Of a DNA stretch of 63,146 nt, positions 10,313-19,164 are shown in pieces; positions within the stretch are counted from its first letter, which is position 1, and each line of letters starts with the position of its first letter. Under the pieces are notes generated by a model. The model was not told the origin of the DNA and did not search any database. It saw nothing but the letters and a program-made list of their open reading frames with translations. A program made the position numbers and the translations under genes. The stretch lies in NCBI RefSeq assembly GCF_011682055.1, contig NZ_JAAQOM010000027.1, positions 1 to 63,146 of the forward strand. The letters run 5' to 3'. The stretch is from Telluria antibiotica. Its GTDB lineage: Bacteria > Pseudomonadota > Gammaproteobacteria > Burkholderiales > Burkholderiaceae_D.

Positions 10313-11653
10313 ATGAGCGGAAAGATATTGTGGGGCGAAGGCCTGCTATTGCGTCCGCAACATTTCCAGCGTCAGGACCAGTATCATGAACACCGCTTGC
10401 ACAAGACGATCCACACACTGCAACCGTATGCCTGGGGTGTGGAAAAGCTGGAGGTCGACCGCGACGCGCTGGGCAGCAATGTGCTGCGCATCCTTGCGCT
10501 GTCGCTACGTTTCCAGGACGGAGAATGGGTCGACGCGCCCGCCAGCGATGAGCTCCCTGCCAGCATCGACCTGAGCCAGCTGCCGCAGGGACAACAGCAG
10601 GTGACGTATTACGCCGCGCTCCCCGCGCTGAAACCCTTCGGCGGCAATGTCGGCCAGCCAGTCCAGGCTGGCACAGCGACGCGTTTCGTCCAAGCCAACC
10701 ACGATACGCCAGACCTCTACACCAAGGCCGCCAACGTGCAGATGGCCAGCTTGACCACGTCGGTACGCCTGATCTCCGAATTCGAACCGCGCGATGCCTA
10801 CTTGACCTTTCCCTTGCTGCGCCTGCGCCGCACGGGGGCCGCCGGTTTCGAACTGGACGGCAGCTTCGTGCCGCCCAGCCTGTCCGTGGGGACGACGTCG
10901 GCCCTTGCCCTGCAACTCCGCCGCCTGCTGGACGCCTTGCAGGCCAAGGTCAGCGCCCTGATCGGACACCAGCGCGAGCCGAGCCGCAACGTGATCGAAT
11001 TCCGTTCCGGCGACATGTCCTCGTTCTGGCTGCTGCACACGGCCAGCAGCGCCTGCGCCACGCTCAACCATTACACACAGCATCCGGGCGCACATCCCGA
11101 GCGCTTGTACGAGCAATTGCTCGGAGTGGCCGGTAGCCTGATGACGTTTTCCAAGAGCTGGACCCTGGCCGATTTGCCGCCTTACCAGCATGCCGATCCC
11201 GGCCCCGGCTTCGCCAAGTTGAACGGCATCATTCGCGATTTGCTGGATACCGTGATCTCTTCCAAATACTTCGCCATCGCGCTGAGTGAGACGCGGCCGT
11301 CCTATTATCACGGCATGCTCGACTCTGGCAAAATCGACGACAAGACCACGTTCTATATTTCGGTCTCGGCCGATCTTCCCGCACTCGAACTGGTCGATGC
11401 GGTGCCGCTGCGTTTCAAGATCGGCGCGCCGGACGACGTGGAGAAATGCGTGCTGGCCGCCCTGCCTGGCGTGCGCCTGCAGTACACGCCCCAACTGCCG
11501 GCCGCGGTGCCGGTGCGGCCCGACACCTGCTACTTCATGCTGGAAGGGAAAGGACAGATGTATGAACGCATGCTGCAGGCGCAATCCATTTCGATTTATG
11601 TCCCGTCAGGGATCAAGGAACTCAAGCTGGAATTGATCGCCGTCGTACCATGA
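10313..11653 (+). CDS. tssK: Type VI secretion baseplate-membrane adaptor TssK
   Basis: TssK (ImpJ/VasE), the trimeric protein that links the baseplate wedge to TssL/TssM in the inner membrane. The start MSGKILWGEGLLLRPQHFQ, then DQYHEHRL, is the unmistakable family N-terminus. Length is 446 residues. Other typical regions are the FSKSWTLADLPPYQHADPG stretch near 280 and LRFKIGAPDDVEKCVL near 370. It has a very strong ribosome site (GGAGAGGAG). tssJ, tssL and tssM, which usually accompany it, are absent; the next gene is an unrelated convergent outer-membrane factor only nine bases away. Confidence 0.95.
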   Translation: MSGKILWGEGLLLRPQHFQRQDQYHEHRLHKTIHTLQPYAWGVEKLEVDRDALGSNVLRILALSLRFQDGEWVDAPASDELPASIDLSQLPQGQQQVTYYAALPALKPFGGNVGQPVQAGTATRFVQANHDTPDLYTKAANVQMASLTTSVRLISEFEPRDAYLTFPLLRLRRTGAAGFELDGSFVPPSLSVGTTSALALQLRRLLDALQAKVSALIGHQREPSRNVIEFRSGDMSSFWLLHTASSACATLNHYTQHPGAHPERLYEQLLGVAGSLMTFSKSWTLADLPPYQHADPGPGFAKLNGIIRDLLDTVISSKYFAIALSETRPSYYHGMLDSGKIDDKTTFYISVSADLPALELVDAVPLRFKIGAPDDVEKCVLAALPGVRLQYTPQLPAAVPVRPDTCYFMLEGKGQMYERMLQAQSISIYVPSGIKELKLELIAVVP

Positions 11654-11662
11654 TTTACATGA

Positions 11663-13018
11663 TCAATTCACCCGCGCCAGCATGGCCTCGACCCTGGCGA
11701 CAAACAAATCGACTTTCAAGCCCGTCACCTTGTCCCGCGCATCTTCCACGGCGTTGACCGCGGCGCGGGTTTGCAATGCCGAGCTTCGCTTCGTGGCCAG
11801 CCGCATTTCCGCGATCTGGCGTTGTGCCTCGCTGAGGGCAAGCTGCTTTTCCGCGAGCTCGATTTTTTCACTCAACTCGGTGACGCGCGACGACTTGTTC
11901 TGCCATGCATGCTCGGCATCGCGCTGCGCCTGTTTGACGATCCAGCGCTGTTTTTCTGCCTTGGCCACGGCATAGTCGATGCGGCTGTCGGTATAGAAGC
12001 CGTCGAATAATTTCCAGCTCAATTGCAGGCCGACATAAGAAAAGTCCCGCTTGTAGTGGGTGATGGCGTTATCGAGGCCGGCCGCGCTGCGTCCACCGCT
12101 GTTGTAGCCGACGAGGAAATCCAGCCTGGGTCTCTTGTCGGCCCGCGCCTGGACGATCGTGGCAGTCGCGCCGTCGAATTCCGCGATTTCTTTTTTGACC
12201 TCCGCCGCGCCGACCAGATCGAAGCCTGCCAGCATGGTGTTCGGATCCAGCGCACCGATGTGCTCCACCTCATCGGCGGGCGAAGCTTGTTGAAGCATCT
12301 CCACGTACTGCGGCTTGGTGTCGATGCCCACGGCAAGCAGGTAATTGCGAATCGAATCGGCGAGTGCGCGCTGGCTGTTGCGCCATTCGGTCTCCAACAC
12401 CTGCGCGGACAATGCCTTGACGTCCGCTTCGATGTTGGCGAGCGTGCCGTCACGCGCTTGTACGCCGGCGGCCTCGGCTTCCGCGTGGGCCAGGTCCAGT
12501 GCGCGACGAATCCTGCGCGCGTCGAGCTTGGCTTTGACGACGGTCCAATACGCCCGGGTCACGTCCTCGACCACCTGCTTGCGGGTGATCTGGGCGCTCG
12601 CCGCGGCCGCGCGCTGGCCGGCATGCGCGGCGTCGAGCCTGGCTTCATCTGCCCGGCCCGCATACAGGTTGTAGCGCAGTTCGAGGCCGGTGCTGGCGCC
12701 ATTGGGCGGCAGCGAGTCGGTGAACGTCACGGGCAAATTCTGATTGGCGTAATTGACGCTGACGCCGGTCGGCGACACGCCGCTGTAAACGCTGGTGTGC
12801 TGAATCGAGGAATACGCCGTCAGCGTGGGCATAAAGGCCGCTTTTGCCTCGCCCACCTTGGCAGAGGCCATGGCATTGCCGGCCGAGTCCACGCCGATTT
12901 CCGGACGGTTCGCCAGCGCTTGTCGAAGGGCGCCCACGTAGTCCTGGGGCAGTACCTGAGCCTGGGCGGCATGTAGCGCTGTCGATAACAAAAAAACGGA
13001 CAGGACATGCATTCGCAT
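11663..13018 (-). CDS. TolC-family outer-membrane efflux protein
   Basis: Outer-membrane channel component of the exporter encoded directly upstream. The start at 13018 gives a clean signal peptide (MRMHVLSVFLLSTALHAAQA) and follows GAAGGGAA; the frame opens further upstream but without sense. Length is about 451 residues. The protein shows the two-fold helical-hairpin pattern of OEP domains (ALRQALANRPEIGVDSAGNA, then AKVGEAKAAFMPTL; later VGLQLSWKLFDGFYTDSRID) and long coiled-coil helices (KAEKQRWIVKQAQRDAEHAW). It begins 19 bases after the permease gene, as the last gene of the GT-lspA-adaptor-ATPase-permease-tolC operon. Confidence 0.88.
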   Translation of the reverse strand: MRMHVLSVFLLSTALHAAQAQVLPQDYVGALRQALANRPEIGVDSAGNAMASAKVGEAKAAFMPTLTAYSSIQHTSVYSGVSPTGVSVNYANQNLPVTFTDSLPPNGASTGLELRYNLYAGRADEARLDAAHAGQRAAAASAQITRKQVVEDVTRAYWTVVKAKLDARRIRRALDLAHAEAEAAGVQARDGTLANIEADVKALSAQVLETEWRNSQRALADSIRNYLLAVGIDTKPQYVEMLQQASPADEVEHIGALDPNTMLAGFDLVGAAEVKKEIAEFDGATATIVQARADKRPRLDFLVGYNSGGRSAAGLDNAITHYKRDFSYVGLQLSWKLFDGFYTDSRIDYAVAKAEKQRWIVKQAQRDAEHAWQNKSSRVTELSEKIELAEKQLALSEAQRQIAEMRLATKRSSALQTRAAVNAVEDARDKVTGLKVDLFVARVEAMLARVN

Positions 13019-13037
13019 CGACGGTTCCCTTCGCAAA

Positions 13038-14288
13038 TTACTCATAGCGCAGCGCCAGAACGGGCCGCAAATGCGCCGCACGGCGCGCGGGCAAATAGCC
13101 GGAGAGCAGACCCACCAGGATCGACGTCACGAGCGCCAGTACGACGACGGGCCACGATGGCATCAGGGGAAAACCCGTCGCCAACGCCAGTATCACGCTG
13201 CCTCCCACGCCCAATATCAAACCGAACAAGCCTCCGCTGGAACTGATGATCACGGACTCCATCAGGAATTGAAACAGGATGCTGCGCTGGTTGGCGCCCA
13301 CGGCCTTGCGCAATCCGATTTCGCGCGTGCGCTCCTGTACCGACGTGCTGACGATGTTCATGATGCCCAGGCCGCCCACCAATAACGAGATGGACGCGGC
13401 GATGATGCCGATCAGCGATACGCCCTGCAGAATCCGATCGGAGACTTTGATGTACTGCGCCATCGTCGTGGATTTATAGGCGTAGCGATGGTTATGCTCG
13501 CGTTCGAGCACCTGGATCAATTCATCGACGGCCGCATCGGCCTTGGACACATCGACGGCCTCCGCCTGGATCACGCCGACGTCCTTCGTGCCGATCTGCG
13601 CTTGCAGCGTGGTGTACGGCAGCAGGATGCGATTGTTCGCGTCGATGCCGCCCGGTGAGCCCAGGCTGCCGATGAAGGAGCGATCCTTGTTTTCCAGCAG
13701 GCCGATGACCAGGTACGGCCGGTTCCCGATACGGATTTCCCTGCCGACCGGGTCGACGTCGGCCCCGAACAAATCCTGCGCGGCTGTCACGCCGATCACG
13801 GCCACGTCGCGCCGGTGGACCACTTCATAGGCTTTGAAAAAGCGCCCTTCGCGCATCTCTTCGTTGTTGACGATGGCATAGTCCGCGCCCACGCCCGTCA
13901 GTTGTGGATTACTGAAACGCTTGCCTGCGTGGACCAGCAGGTGTGCACCGCTGCCGAAGACGATCGGGCTCAGGTGGCGTACGGTCAGGCAGCAGTTCGT
14001 GAGCACGTCCACGTCGCGCGCCTCGATGCCGGTGCCGGCGCGCACCGCGCGGTTCGGATCCTTGTCGTCGTTCGTGCGGTAGACCCAGACCGACTTCAAT
14101 CCGAAGGTCTGCAGCTCGCTGAAGATCAGGTAGCGGCCGCTCTTGCTGATCGTACCGACCGCCATCACGCCCGCGATGCCGACGGTGATGCCGAGCACGC
14201 TGAGCAAGGTGCGCAGGCGGTTGTAGTGGAGTGCCTGGATGGCTTGGGCCAAGCCATCGAGGATGAAGCGGCGCAGGCTGACACGCAT
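13038..14288 (-). CDS. MacB/FtsX-type ABC transporter permease
   Basis: Inner-membrane permease of a MacB-like (type VII ABC) exporter lacking a fused ATPase. The chosen start (14288) shares one base with the stop of the ATPase gene (TGATG); an in-frame ATG at 14318 is possible. The 416 residues comprise a first membrane helix (RTLLSVLGITVGIAGVMAVG), a periplasmic core of about 200 residues, and three C-terminal helices (GIIAASISLLVGGLGIMNIV and following). The cytoplasmic motif SVQERTREIGLRKAVGA is characteristic of FtsX domains. MacB systems move peptides, lipids or antibiotics from the periplasm through TolC by mechanotransmission. Confidence 0.92.
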   Translation of the reverse strand: MRVSLRRFILDGLAQAIQALHYNRLRTLLSVLGITVGIAGVMAVGTISKSGRYLIFSELQTFGLKSVWVYRTNDDKDPNRAVRAGTGIEARDVDVLTNCCLTVRHLSPIVFGSGAHLLVHAGKRFSNPQLTGVGADYAIVNNEEMREGRFFKAYEVVHRRDVAVIGVTAAQDLFGADVDPVGREIRIGNRPYLVIGLLENKDRSFIGSLGSPGGIDANNRILLPYTTLQAQIGTKDVGVIQAEAVDVSKADAAVDELIQVLEREHNHRYAYKSTTMAQYIKVSDRILQGVSLIGIIAASISLLVGGLGIMNIVSTSVQERTREIGLRKAVGANQRSILFQFLMESVIISSSGGLFGLILGVGGSVILALATGFPLMPSWPVVVLALVTSILVGLLSGYLPARRAAHLRPVLALRYE

Positions 14289-14983
14289 CAATGGACCCGC
14301 GCGAGGCGTTGATTGCACTCGTCACGTTCGATGACGCCGTCACGCAAGCGCAACGTGCGGCTGGCGTGGGCCGCGACGTCCTCTTCGTGCGTCACCATGA
14401 CGATGGTCAAGCCTTGTGCGTTGAGTTGATCGAACAGGCGCAAGATGTCATGGCCTGCCTTCGAATCCAGGCTGCCGGTGGGTTCATCGGCGATCAGGAC
14501 GTCGGGCTGGTTCACCAACGCGCGCGCGATGGCGACGCGTTGCTGCTGGCCGCCGGAGAGTTGTGCCGGCGTGTGCGCGGCACGGTCGGCCATGCCGACT
14601 GCCTGCAGCATGGCCATGGCCCGCTCGCGGCGCAATTTCGGCGCGACGCCCGCATAGATGAGCGGCAGCTCGACATTGCGCAGCGCGTCGACGCGCGGGA
14701 TGAGATTAAACAGCTGGAACACGAATCCCAGCTTGCGGCTGCGAATGTCCGCCAGACGGTCTTCCGACGCGCCGGCGATCATCTCGGCATCCAGGCGGTA
14801 ACTGCCCGTGTCGACGGCGTCCAGGCAGCCGATAATGTTCAGCAGCGTCGATTTGCCGGAGCCGGAAGGGCCCATGATGGCGAGGAATTCGCCTTTGTCG
14901 ACCTTCAGCGAGATCCCTTTGAGCACGGGAATCGACATGGCTTCGACCTGATACGACTTGGTGATGTTGTGCAGGGCAATCAT
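14288..14983 (-). CDS. ABC transporter ATP-binding protein (MacB/LolD type)
   Basis: A 231-residue ATPase with Walker A GPSGSGKST (near residue 37), Q-loop region (KLGFVFQLFNLIPR), signature LSGGQQQR, Walker B VLIADEPTGSLD and the switch His in MVTHEEDVA. It belongs to the LolD/MacB/FtsE subgroup that energises permeases of the FtsX fold. Start and stop codons overlap both neighbours by one base (TGATG), so stoichiometric expression with adaptor and permease is likely. Confidence 0.95.
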   Translation of the reverse strand: MIALHNITKSYQVEAMSIPVLKGISLKVDKGEFLAIMGPSGSGKSTLLNIIGCLDAVDTGSYRLDAEMIAGASEDRLADIRSRKLGFVFQLFNLIPRVDALRNVELPLIYAGVAPKLRRERAMAMLQAVGMADRAAHTPAQLSGGQQQRVAIARALVNQPDVLIADEPTGSLDSKAGHDILRLFDQLNAQGLTIVMVTHEEDVAAHASRTLRLRDGVIERDECNQRLARVH

Positions 14984-16059
14984 CAGCGCACGTCACTCGC
15001 AAACCTGGCGCGATCCCCCTCACGCAATGCCCGGCCCTCCGGGACCACGACCTTTTCACCCAACGTCAGTCCACTTTTTATTTCGGTCATGCTGACGCTT
15101 TCGACGCCGGTCGTCACGGGCTTCCAATGAATACGCCCGCCTTCCAGGACGGCGACCTTGGCTTGACCCTGGTTCGAAATGATGGCGTTCGACGGCAGCA
15201 GCAACGCATTGTTTTCCGAGGCTACGGTCAATTTGACGTCGACCTGCTGGCCCAAGGCCAGATGCGGCGCGTGCGTACCGAGACTGATGCGGGCGGACAG
15301 GTTGTTTGCCGCCCCCTCCTTGCTGGTCGACGGCGACACCCAGGTGATCGTTTCCTGCCATGTCTTGTCCGGGTAAGCATCGGAAGAAACGGTCACCACC
15401 TTGCCCACCACTGCAATCGCGCTGTCGCTGGCATCGAGTTTCGCTTCGATCTCGCGCGTGTCGATCGGGGCCAGCTTGAACAAGGGATCGCCCGCGCGCA
15501 CCCACACACCCGGCCGCGCCAGGCGCGCCGTCACCACGCTCCGCTTTGGCGCCGTCAAGGTCAGCTTTTCCGTCTCCAATTGCGCCTGGCGCAGATTTTG
15601 TTCCGCCATGGTCCGCTCTTCGCGCAGGGTGGCGACACGGAGTTCGGCGTCTTCCACCGCCCTGCGCGATTCGCCGCCGACCTGATACACCCGCCGCAGG
15701 CTTTCCAGGTCGCGCACGGCGAATTCACTGCGCTCTTTTGCGCTCCGCAAGGTCGACGCGAGTTTTTCGATCGCAACCGCTTGTTCGCGGGCGTCGAATT
15801 TTGCCAGCAGGTGTCCTGCGCCGATGTCGTCGCCTTCGTTGACCATCACGTCCGATAACCGGCCGCCGACCGGGCTGTTGATCGTCAACTCATCGCGGCT
15901 GATGACGGTCCCCGCGGCCGATACATAAGAGCCGATGGGGCCACGGGATAACACCGTGCCACGAAGCTCGACGTCCCCGCCGCGCAATCCAATGGCGCCG
16001 GCGTAAACGACAGTCCCCAGCAGCAGCAGTAGCAAGAAATAGAGAACGATTTTTTTCAT
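14983..16059 (-). CDS. Periplasmic adaptor (MacA/HlyD-type membrane fusion protein)
   Basis: 358 residues: an N-terminal membrane anchor (KKIVLYFLLLLLLGTVVYAGA), a biotinyl-lipoyl half-domain (INSPVGGRLSDVMVNEGDDI), a helical hairpin (about 90-160), the second lipoyl half and a beta-barrel (LGQQVDVKLTVASENNALLLPSNAI). It bridges the permease and TolC. It stands 29 bases downstream of lspA, within the minus-strand operon. The substrate cannot be read from sequence; co-location with the biosynthetic cluster across the divergent promoter suggests export of that product (inference). Confidence 0.9.
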   Translation of the reverse strand: MKKIVLYFLLLLLLGTVVYAGAIGLRGGDVELRGTVLSRGPIGSYVSAAGTVISRDELTINSPVGGRLSDVMVNEGDDIGAGHLLAKFDAREQAVAIEKLASTLRSAKERSEFAVRDLESLRRVYQVGGESRRAVEDAELRVATLREERTMAEQNLRQAQLETEKLTLTAPKRSVVTARLARPGVWVRAGDPLFKLAPIDTREIEAKLDASDSAIAVVGKVVTVSSDAYPDKTWQETITWVSPSTSKEGAANNLSARISLGTHAPHLALGQQVDVKLTVASENNALLLPSNAIISNQGQAKVAVLEGGRIHWKPVTTGVESVSMTEIKSGLTLGEKVVVPEGRALREGDRARFASDVR

Positions 16060-16088
16060 GGATGAGCAGAGCAGATGGAGCGGCTTGC

Positions 16089-16592
16089 TTATGTCCTGCG
16101 TCGAGCTTCGGCCTCATGACCCCAGATGAGGACGATCGCACCGCCGAAAATCAATACGTCGGCGACGTTGAACGAATACGGGTTGTCGATCGTGCAGCAG
16201 CTCATGTTGAGATAGTCGGCGACCGCACCATAAACGACCCGGTCATACGCATTGCCGAGTGCACCGCCGATGATGGCGCCGGCCGCCAGCGGAACCACCC
16301 ATCCGGACTTGTTGCGGACCCACATCGCCAGCGCGATCGAGACGACGATGCTGATCGCGACGAGCAGCCAGCGGGCATCGAACGCGTTCAGGAAACCGAA
16401 ATTGACCCCCTTGTTCCAGGCCATCACAAAATTGAGGTAAGGCGGCCAGACGGGAATCCTGTGGACCGACGCGAGGTCGAGCCAGTGCACGATCACGACC
16501 TTGGAAAGCCGGTCGAGGCCGAAAGCAATGAGCGCTGCGATCGCCATCCGTAGCATGGGCTTCGTTCCGCGTTGATGGGTAAGGTCTGCCAT
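16089..16592 (-). CDS. lspA: Lipoprotein signal peptidase (signal peptidase II), probable accessory copy
   Basis: Inner-membrane aspartyl protease that removes signal peptides from prolipoproteins. Family blocks are all present: the TM1 Asp (AFGLDRLSKVVIVHWLDL), NKGVNFGFLNAF, the first catalytic block GNAYDRVVYGAVADYLN and the second FNVADVLIFGGA. Both catalytic Asp residues are intact. The start at 16592 (167 residues) lies five bases after the upstream gene; ATG 16556, behind GGAACG, would also give a full enzyme. The usual genomic partners of housekeeping lspA (ileS, ribF, ispH) are absent. It is instead embedded between a glycosyltransferase-like gene and an exporter, which suggests a second, specialised copy (inference). 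Confidence 0.88.
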   Translation of the reverse strand: MADLTHQRGTKPMLRMAIAALIAFGLDRLSKVVIVHWLDLASVHRIPVWPPYLNFVMAWNKGVNFGFLNAFDARWLLVAISIVVSIALAMWVRNKSGWVVPLAAGAIIGGALGNAYDRVVYGAVADYLNMSCCTIDNPYSFNVADVLIFGGAIVLIWGHEAEARRRT

Positions 16593-16597
16593 CGGCG

Positions 16598-17746
16598 TTA
16601 CTGGCCCAGCCGTGCACAGGCACGGGTCCACACGACCATCGATTCGGCAGTCCGGTCGGCCCAGCGCAGTGCGTCGTCGCCGAGGAAGCCGCCACCGGCC
16701 GGCAAGGCGTCGACCAATCCTTCGGCGATCGATCGATAGGCTTCTGCGGCGGTCGTCCCGGACGGTACCGTTTCGATGTAATGCAACAGGTCTTCGAGGA
16801 GTGCCATGCCGCTCGTTTCGGCGGCGAGGTCGCGCAACAGGGCATGCGGATTGCGTTCGTGCCGCACGAGCGGTGCGCCGAATGCGAACCGGCCGCCCAG
16901 CGCCTCGATGACCATCGAAGAAAAATAGGCCTGGAACATGTCACCAAAGCGGTCGAGCGGCCGCCCGGATGCCATCGGTCCCATGCGCACATACCACCAG
17001 GCGGGAATCAATTCGCGGGCGACGGCGACGTTTTGTGTGGACATCGGGGCGCGTGCATCGTCTGGCGCGAGCAGGACATGCGAGCGGATCATGCCGTGAC
17101 TGACCGGATCGAGCGCCGCGCGCGTGGCCGCATCGACGTCCGGATGGCCCTCCCATAGGCCGACGTGGGCGAGCACCTTGCCCTCCTGTTCGACGCCGGT
17201 CGCGAGCCCGATGGCGTCGTCGTTGCGCCGCGCATGGGGATGTCCCCTGGCGAACACGTCGACCTGGTTTCCCGTCCATCCCGAGCGGACGTCGAGCATG
17301 GCGCACACGTTCGGCCAGCGACCTGCGCCTTGCGCCACGGGCAAGCGCTGGACACTGCCGACCTGGCTGTAGCGGGTCAGAAATTCCTGGGGATCGAGCG
17401 GGAAGTTATCGTCGTCGAGCGAGACGAGAACGTCGGCGCCTGTGCGCCAGGCCTCGAGGACGGCGACGTTGCGCCGGTTATCCGAATTGAATGGTACGAA
17501 GTCTTGCGCGAGCCCGGCCGCATCCAGGATCTCTGCCTGCGCCTCGAGTCCCAGATAGCGCACGTCGAAACCCTCGGCGGCCATTTGGCCGGCGCGTCTT
17601 GCGCAATCCGGAGGTGTTTTGCGATCGCCGGCGATCACCATCGAGACCTGCTCTTCGCCGGCCATCAACAAGGGACGAAAACGCTCCAGAAAGCGACCGT
17701 CATTAATCGTTGTCACAGTAATGGCAAGCTTCGGCGTCGTTTGCAT
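16598..17746 (-). CDS. Glycosyltransferase-like protein with DDD motif
   Basis: 382 residues opening KLAITVTTINDGRFLERFRP, a GT-A-like beta-strand start. It has a metal/nucleotide-sugar motif SLDDDNFP at 109-116. The fold and motif recall the reversibly-glycosylated-polypeptide/STELLO type of glycosyltransferase or mutase, but I cannot name the family with confidence. No membrane helix or signal peptide is evident, so it is probably cytosolic. It has a good ribosome site (AAAAGGAATC) and heads the operon that continues into lspA and the exporter, divergent from the biosynthetic cluster. A role in sugar attachment to that cluster's product is inferred from position only. Confidence 0.6.
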   Translation of the reverse strand: MQTTPKLAITVTTINDGRFLERFRPLLMAGEEQVSMVIAGDRKTPPDCARRAGQMAAEGFDVRYLGLEAQAEILDAAGLAQDFVPFNSDNRRNVAVLEAWRTGADVLVSLDDDNFPLDPQEFLTRYSQVGSVQRLPVAQGAGRWPNVCAMLDVRSGWTGNQVDVFARGHPHARRNDDAIGLATGVEQEGKVLAHVGLWEGHPDVDAATRAALDPVSHGMIRSHVLLAPDDARAPMSTQNVAVARELIPAWWYVRMGPMASGRPLDRFGDMFQAYFSSMVIEALGGRFAFGAPLVRHERNPHALLRDLAAETSGMALLEDLLHYIETVPSGTTAAEAYRSIAEGLVDALPAGGGFLGDDALRWADRTAESMVVWTRACARLGQ

Positions 17747-18231
17747 GATTCCTTTTCGGTAGTGACCGCAATTTAAATCAGCGCTGGTATTGTTGCGGTG
17801 GATTCGGAATGATTAATTCCAGAACCTCTCGGCTTCAATATTCAATGGTAACACGGTTCACCGAATTGAGAAGCGGGATAATCATCATGCATATCGAGAC
17901 GGTGCCAATCTCCGAAACATTTGCCTTGCATATCCATTTTGGATACCCAGTCGGCATGCTGGATTGTTTAACGTTTCAAAAATACGATTCCCTCCCATTC
18001 TGCCTTTTTATTTGCAATCATGCGTGCTTTCGTTAAATAAAAAATTCTCATGAGAATCAGTTACTTATGCATCTGGATTAAGCCCATTGCACGCCGATCC
18101 ATTATGCATAACGATATGCTTTCTGCATTTCTCCAAATTCCAAGACTGTAAACTTATGAAAAAATTATTTGACCATGAGTTTACATACCTTTATATTTGG
18201 CGCTCTCACACAATTAAGTTGGGGCCAAAGC
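17747..18231. promoter_or_regulatory. AT-rich divergent promoter region of the biosynthetic cluster
   Basis: 485 bases without a convincing gene, strikingly richer in A and T than the flanks. It separates the exporter operon from the biosynthetic operon and must hold both promoters. A short frame at 17809-18036 has no ribosome site or recognisable content. The only element I can assign is the sigma70 promoter at 18169-18197. Confidence 0.7.
18169..18197 (+). promoter_or_regulatory. Sigma70-type promoter of the biosynthetic operon
   Basis: TTGACC (18169-18174), a spacer of exactly 17 bases, then TATATT (18192-18197). This is close to the ideal housekeeping promoter. Transcription would begin near 18204, about 28 bases before the chosen ATG at 18232, and would exclude the upstream TTG at 18169 as a start. 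Confidence 0.7.
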
Positions 18232-19161
18232 ATGAAGCTACTGTTATTGGGCTGTAACGGATTTTTGGGATCACGTCTTTTGCCCATGTTCGAGCGGACC
18301 GGGCATGAAGTTATGGCGCCACGCAGCAGTGAATTGGATTTGACCAAACCGCCCGCCAATCTGGAGGCATTCGGTAATCCGGATGTGGTGGTGCATGCCG
18401 CCGCAATATATGGCGGAATGCCATTCGACATGGAAAACCAGGCGCAGATCTTCACGCAAAACATGAAGATGAACGTCCATGCATTCGAAATAGCGGCAGC
18501 GCTCAAGGCCAGGCAGATCGTCACGATCGGATCGGCCTGCTCCTACCCCGGGGTCACGGACAAATACCTGAGCGAGGACGACCTGTTCACCGGCCCGTTG
18601 CATCCGACCGTCGAGTGTCACGGCTTCACCAAACTCGCGATGATCGCCGGTAACCGCGCCTATTTCGCCAGCCATGGCCTTGCCGGCATCCACCTGCTGC
18701 CGGCTAACCTGTACGGCCCCGGTGACGTCTACCAGGAGCGCCGGGCGCACGTGGTCGCCGCGCTGCTCAAGAAATTCACCGACGCCGTGGAGACCGGCAG
18801 CGACGTCGAACTTCTCGGCGACGGCACGCCGATCCGGGAATTCATGTACATCGACGACCTGGCCCTCGCCGTCGTGCGCGCCTGCGAGACGAGGGTCGAT
18901 GGCGTCGAACTGGTCAACGTGGGTACCGGCGTAGGCACGTCCATTCGCGAACTCGCCGAGCTCATTGCGGAATTGACCGGCTTTAAAGGCAAAGTCCATT
19001 GGGCCGGGGCGACGTCGAATGGCGCGATGCGCAAGGTGATGCGGGTCGACCGCATGCGCACCGTCCTCGGCATGGAGCGTTCCACCGACCTGCGCGCCGG
19101 TCTCGCACGCACATTGGATTGGTATTTGCCGCGCAAAGCCATCGCCGATGCGCGGGTCTGA
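18232..19161 (+). CDS. NAD-dependent epimerase/dehydratase (GDP-L-fucose synthase-like)
   Basis: Extended-SDR sugar-nucleotide enzyme of 309 residues. It has the Rossmann signature LLLLGCNGFLG (3-13), the catalytic Ser region IGSACSYPG, substrate-binding NLYGPGDVYQERRAHVV and a C-terminal GTGVGTSIRELAEL block, most like GDP-fucose synthase (Fcl/NolK). The YxxxK catalytic Tyr is replaced: the motif reads HGFTK (His130, Lys134). The true activity may therefore differ from normal SDR chemistry. ATG 18232 is preferred because the sigma70 promoter lies just upstream and the family N-terminus begins here. It is the first gene of a plus-strand run ending at 31764. Confidence 0.82.
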   Translation: MKLLLLGCNGFLGSRLLPMFERTGHEVMAPRSSELDLTKPPANLEAFGNPDVVVHAAAIYGGMPFDMENQAQIFTQNMKMNVHAFEIAAALKARQIVTIGSACSYPGVTDKYLSEDDLFTGPLHPTVECHGFTKLAMIAGNRAYFASHGLAGIHLLPANLYGPGDVYQERRAHVVAALLKKFTDAVETGSDVELLGDGTPIREFMYIDDLALAVVRACETRVDGVELVNVGTGVGTSIRELAELIAELTGFKGKVHWAGATSNGAMRKVMRVDRMRTVLGMERSTDLRAGLARTLDWYLPRKAIADARV

Positions 19162-19164
19162 GAC

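Noticed and set aside
17809..18036. 75-codon plus-strand frame in the AT-rich spacer
   Set aside because: No ribosome site, no recognisable motif, and base composition of a promoter region.
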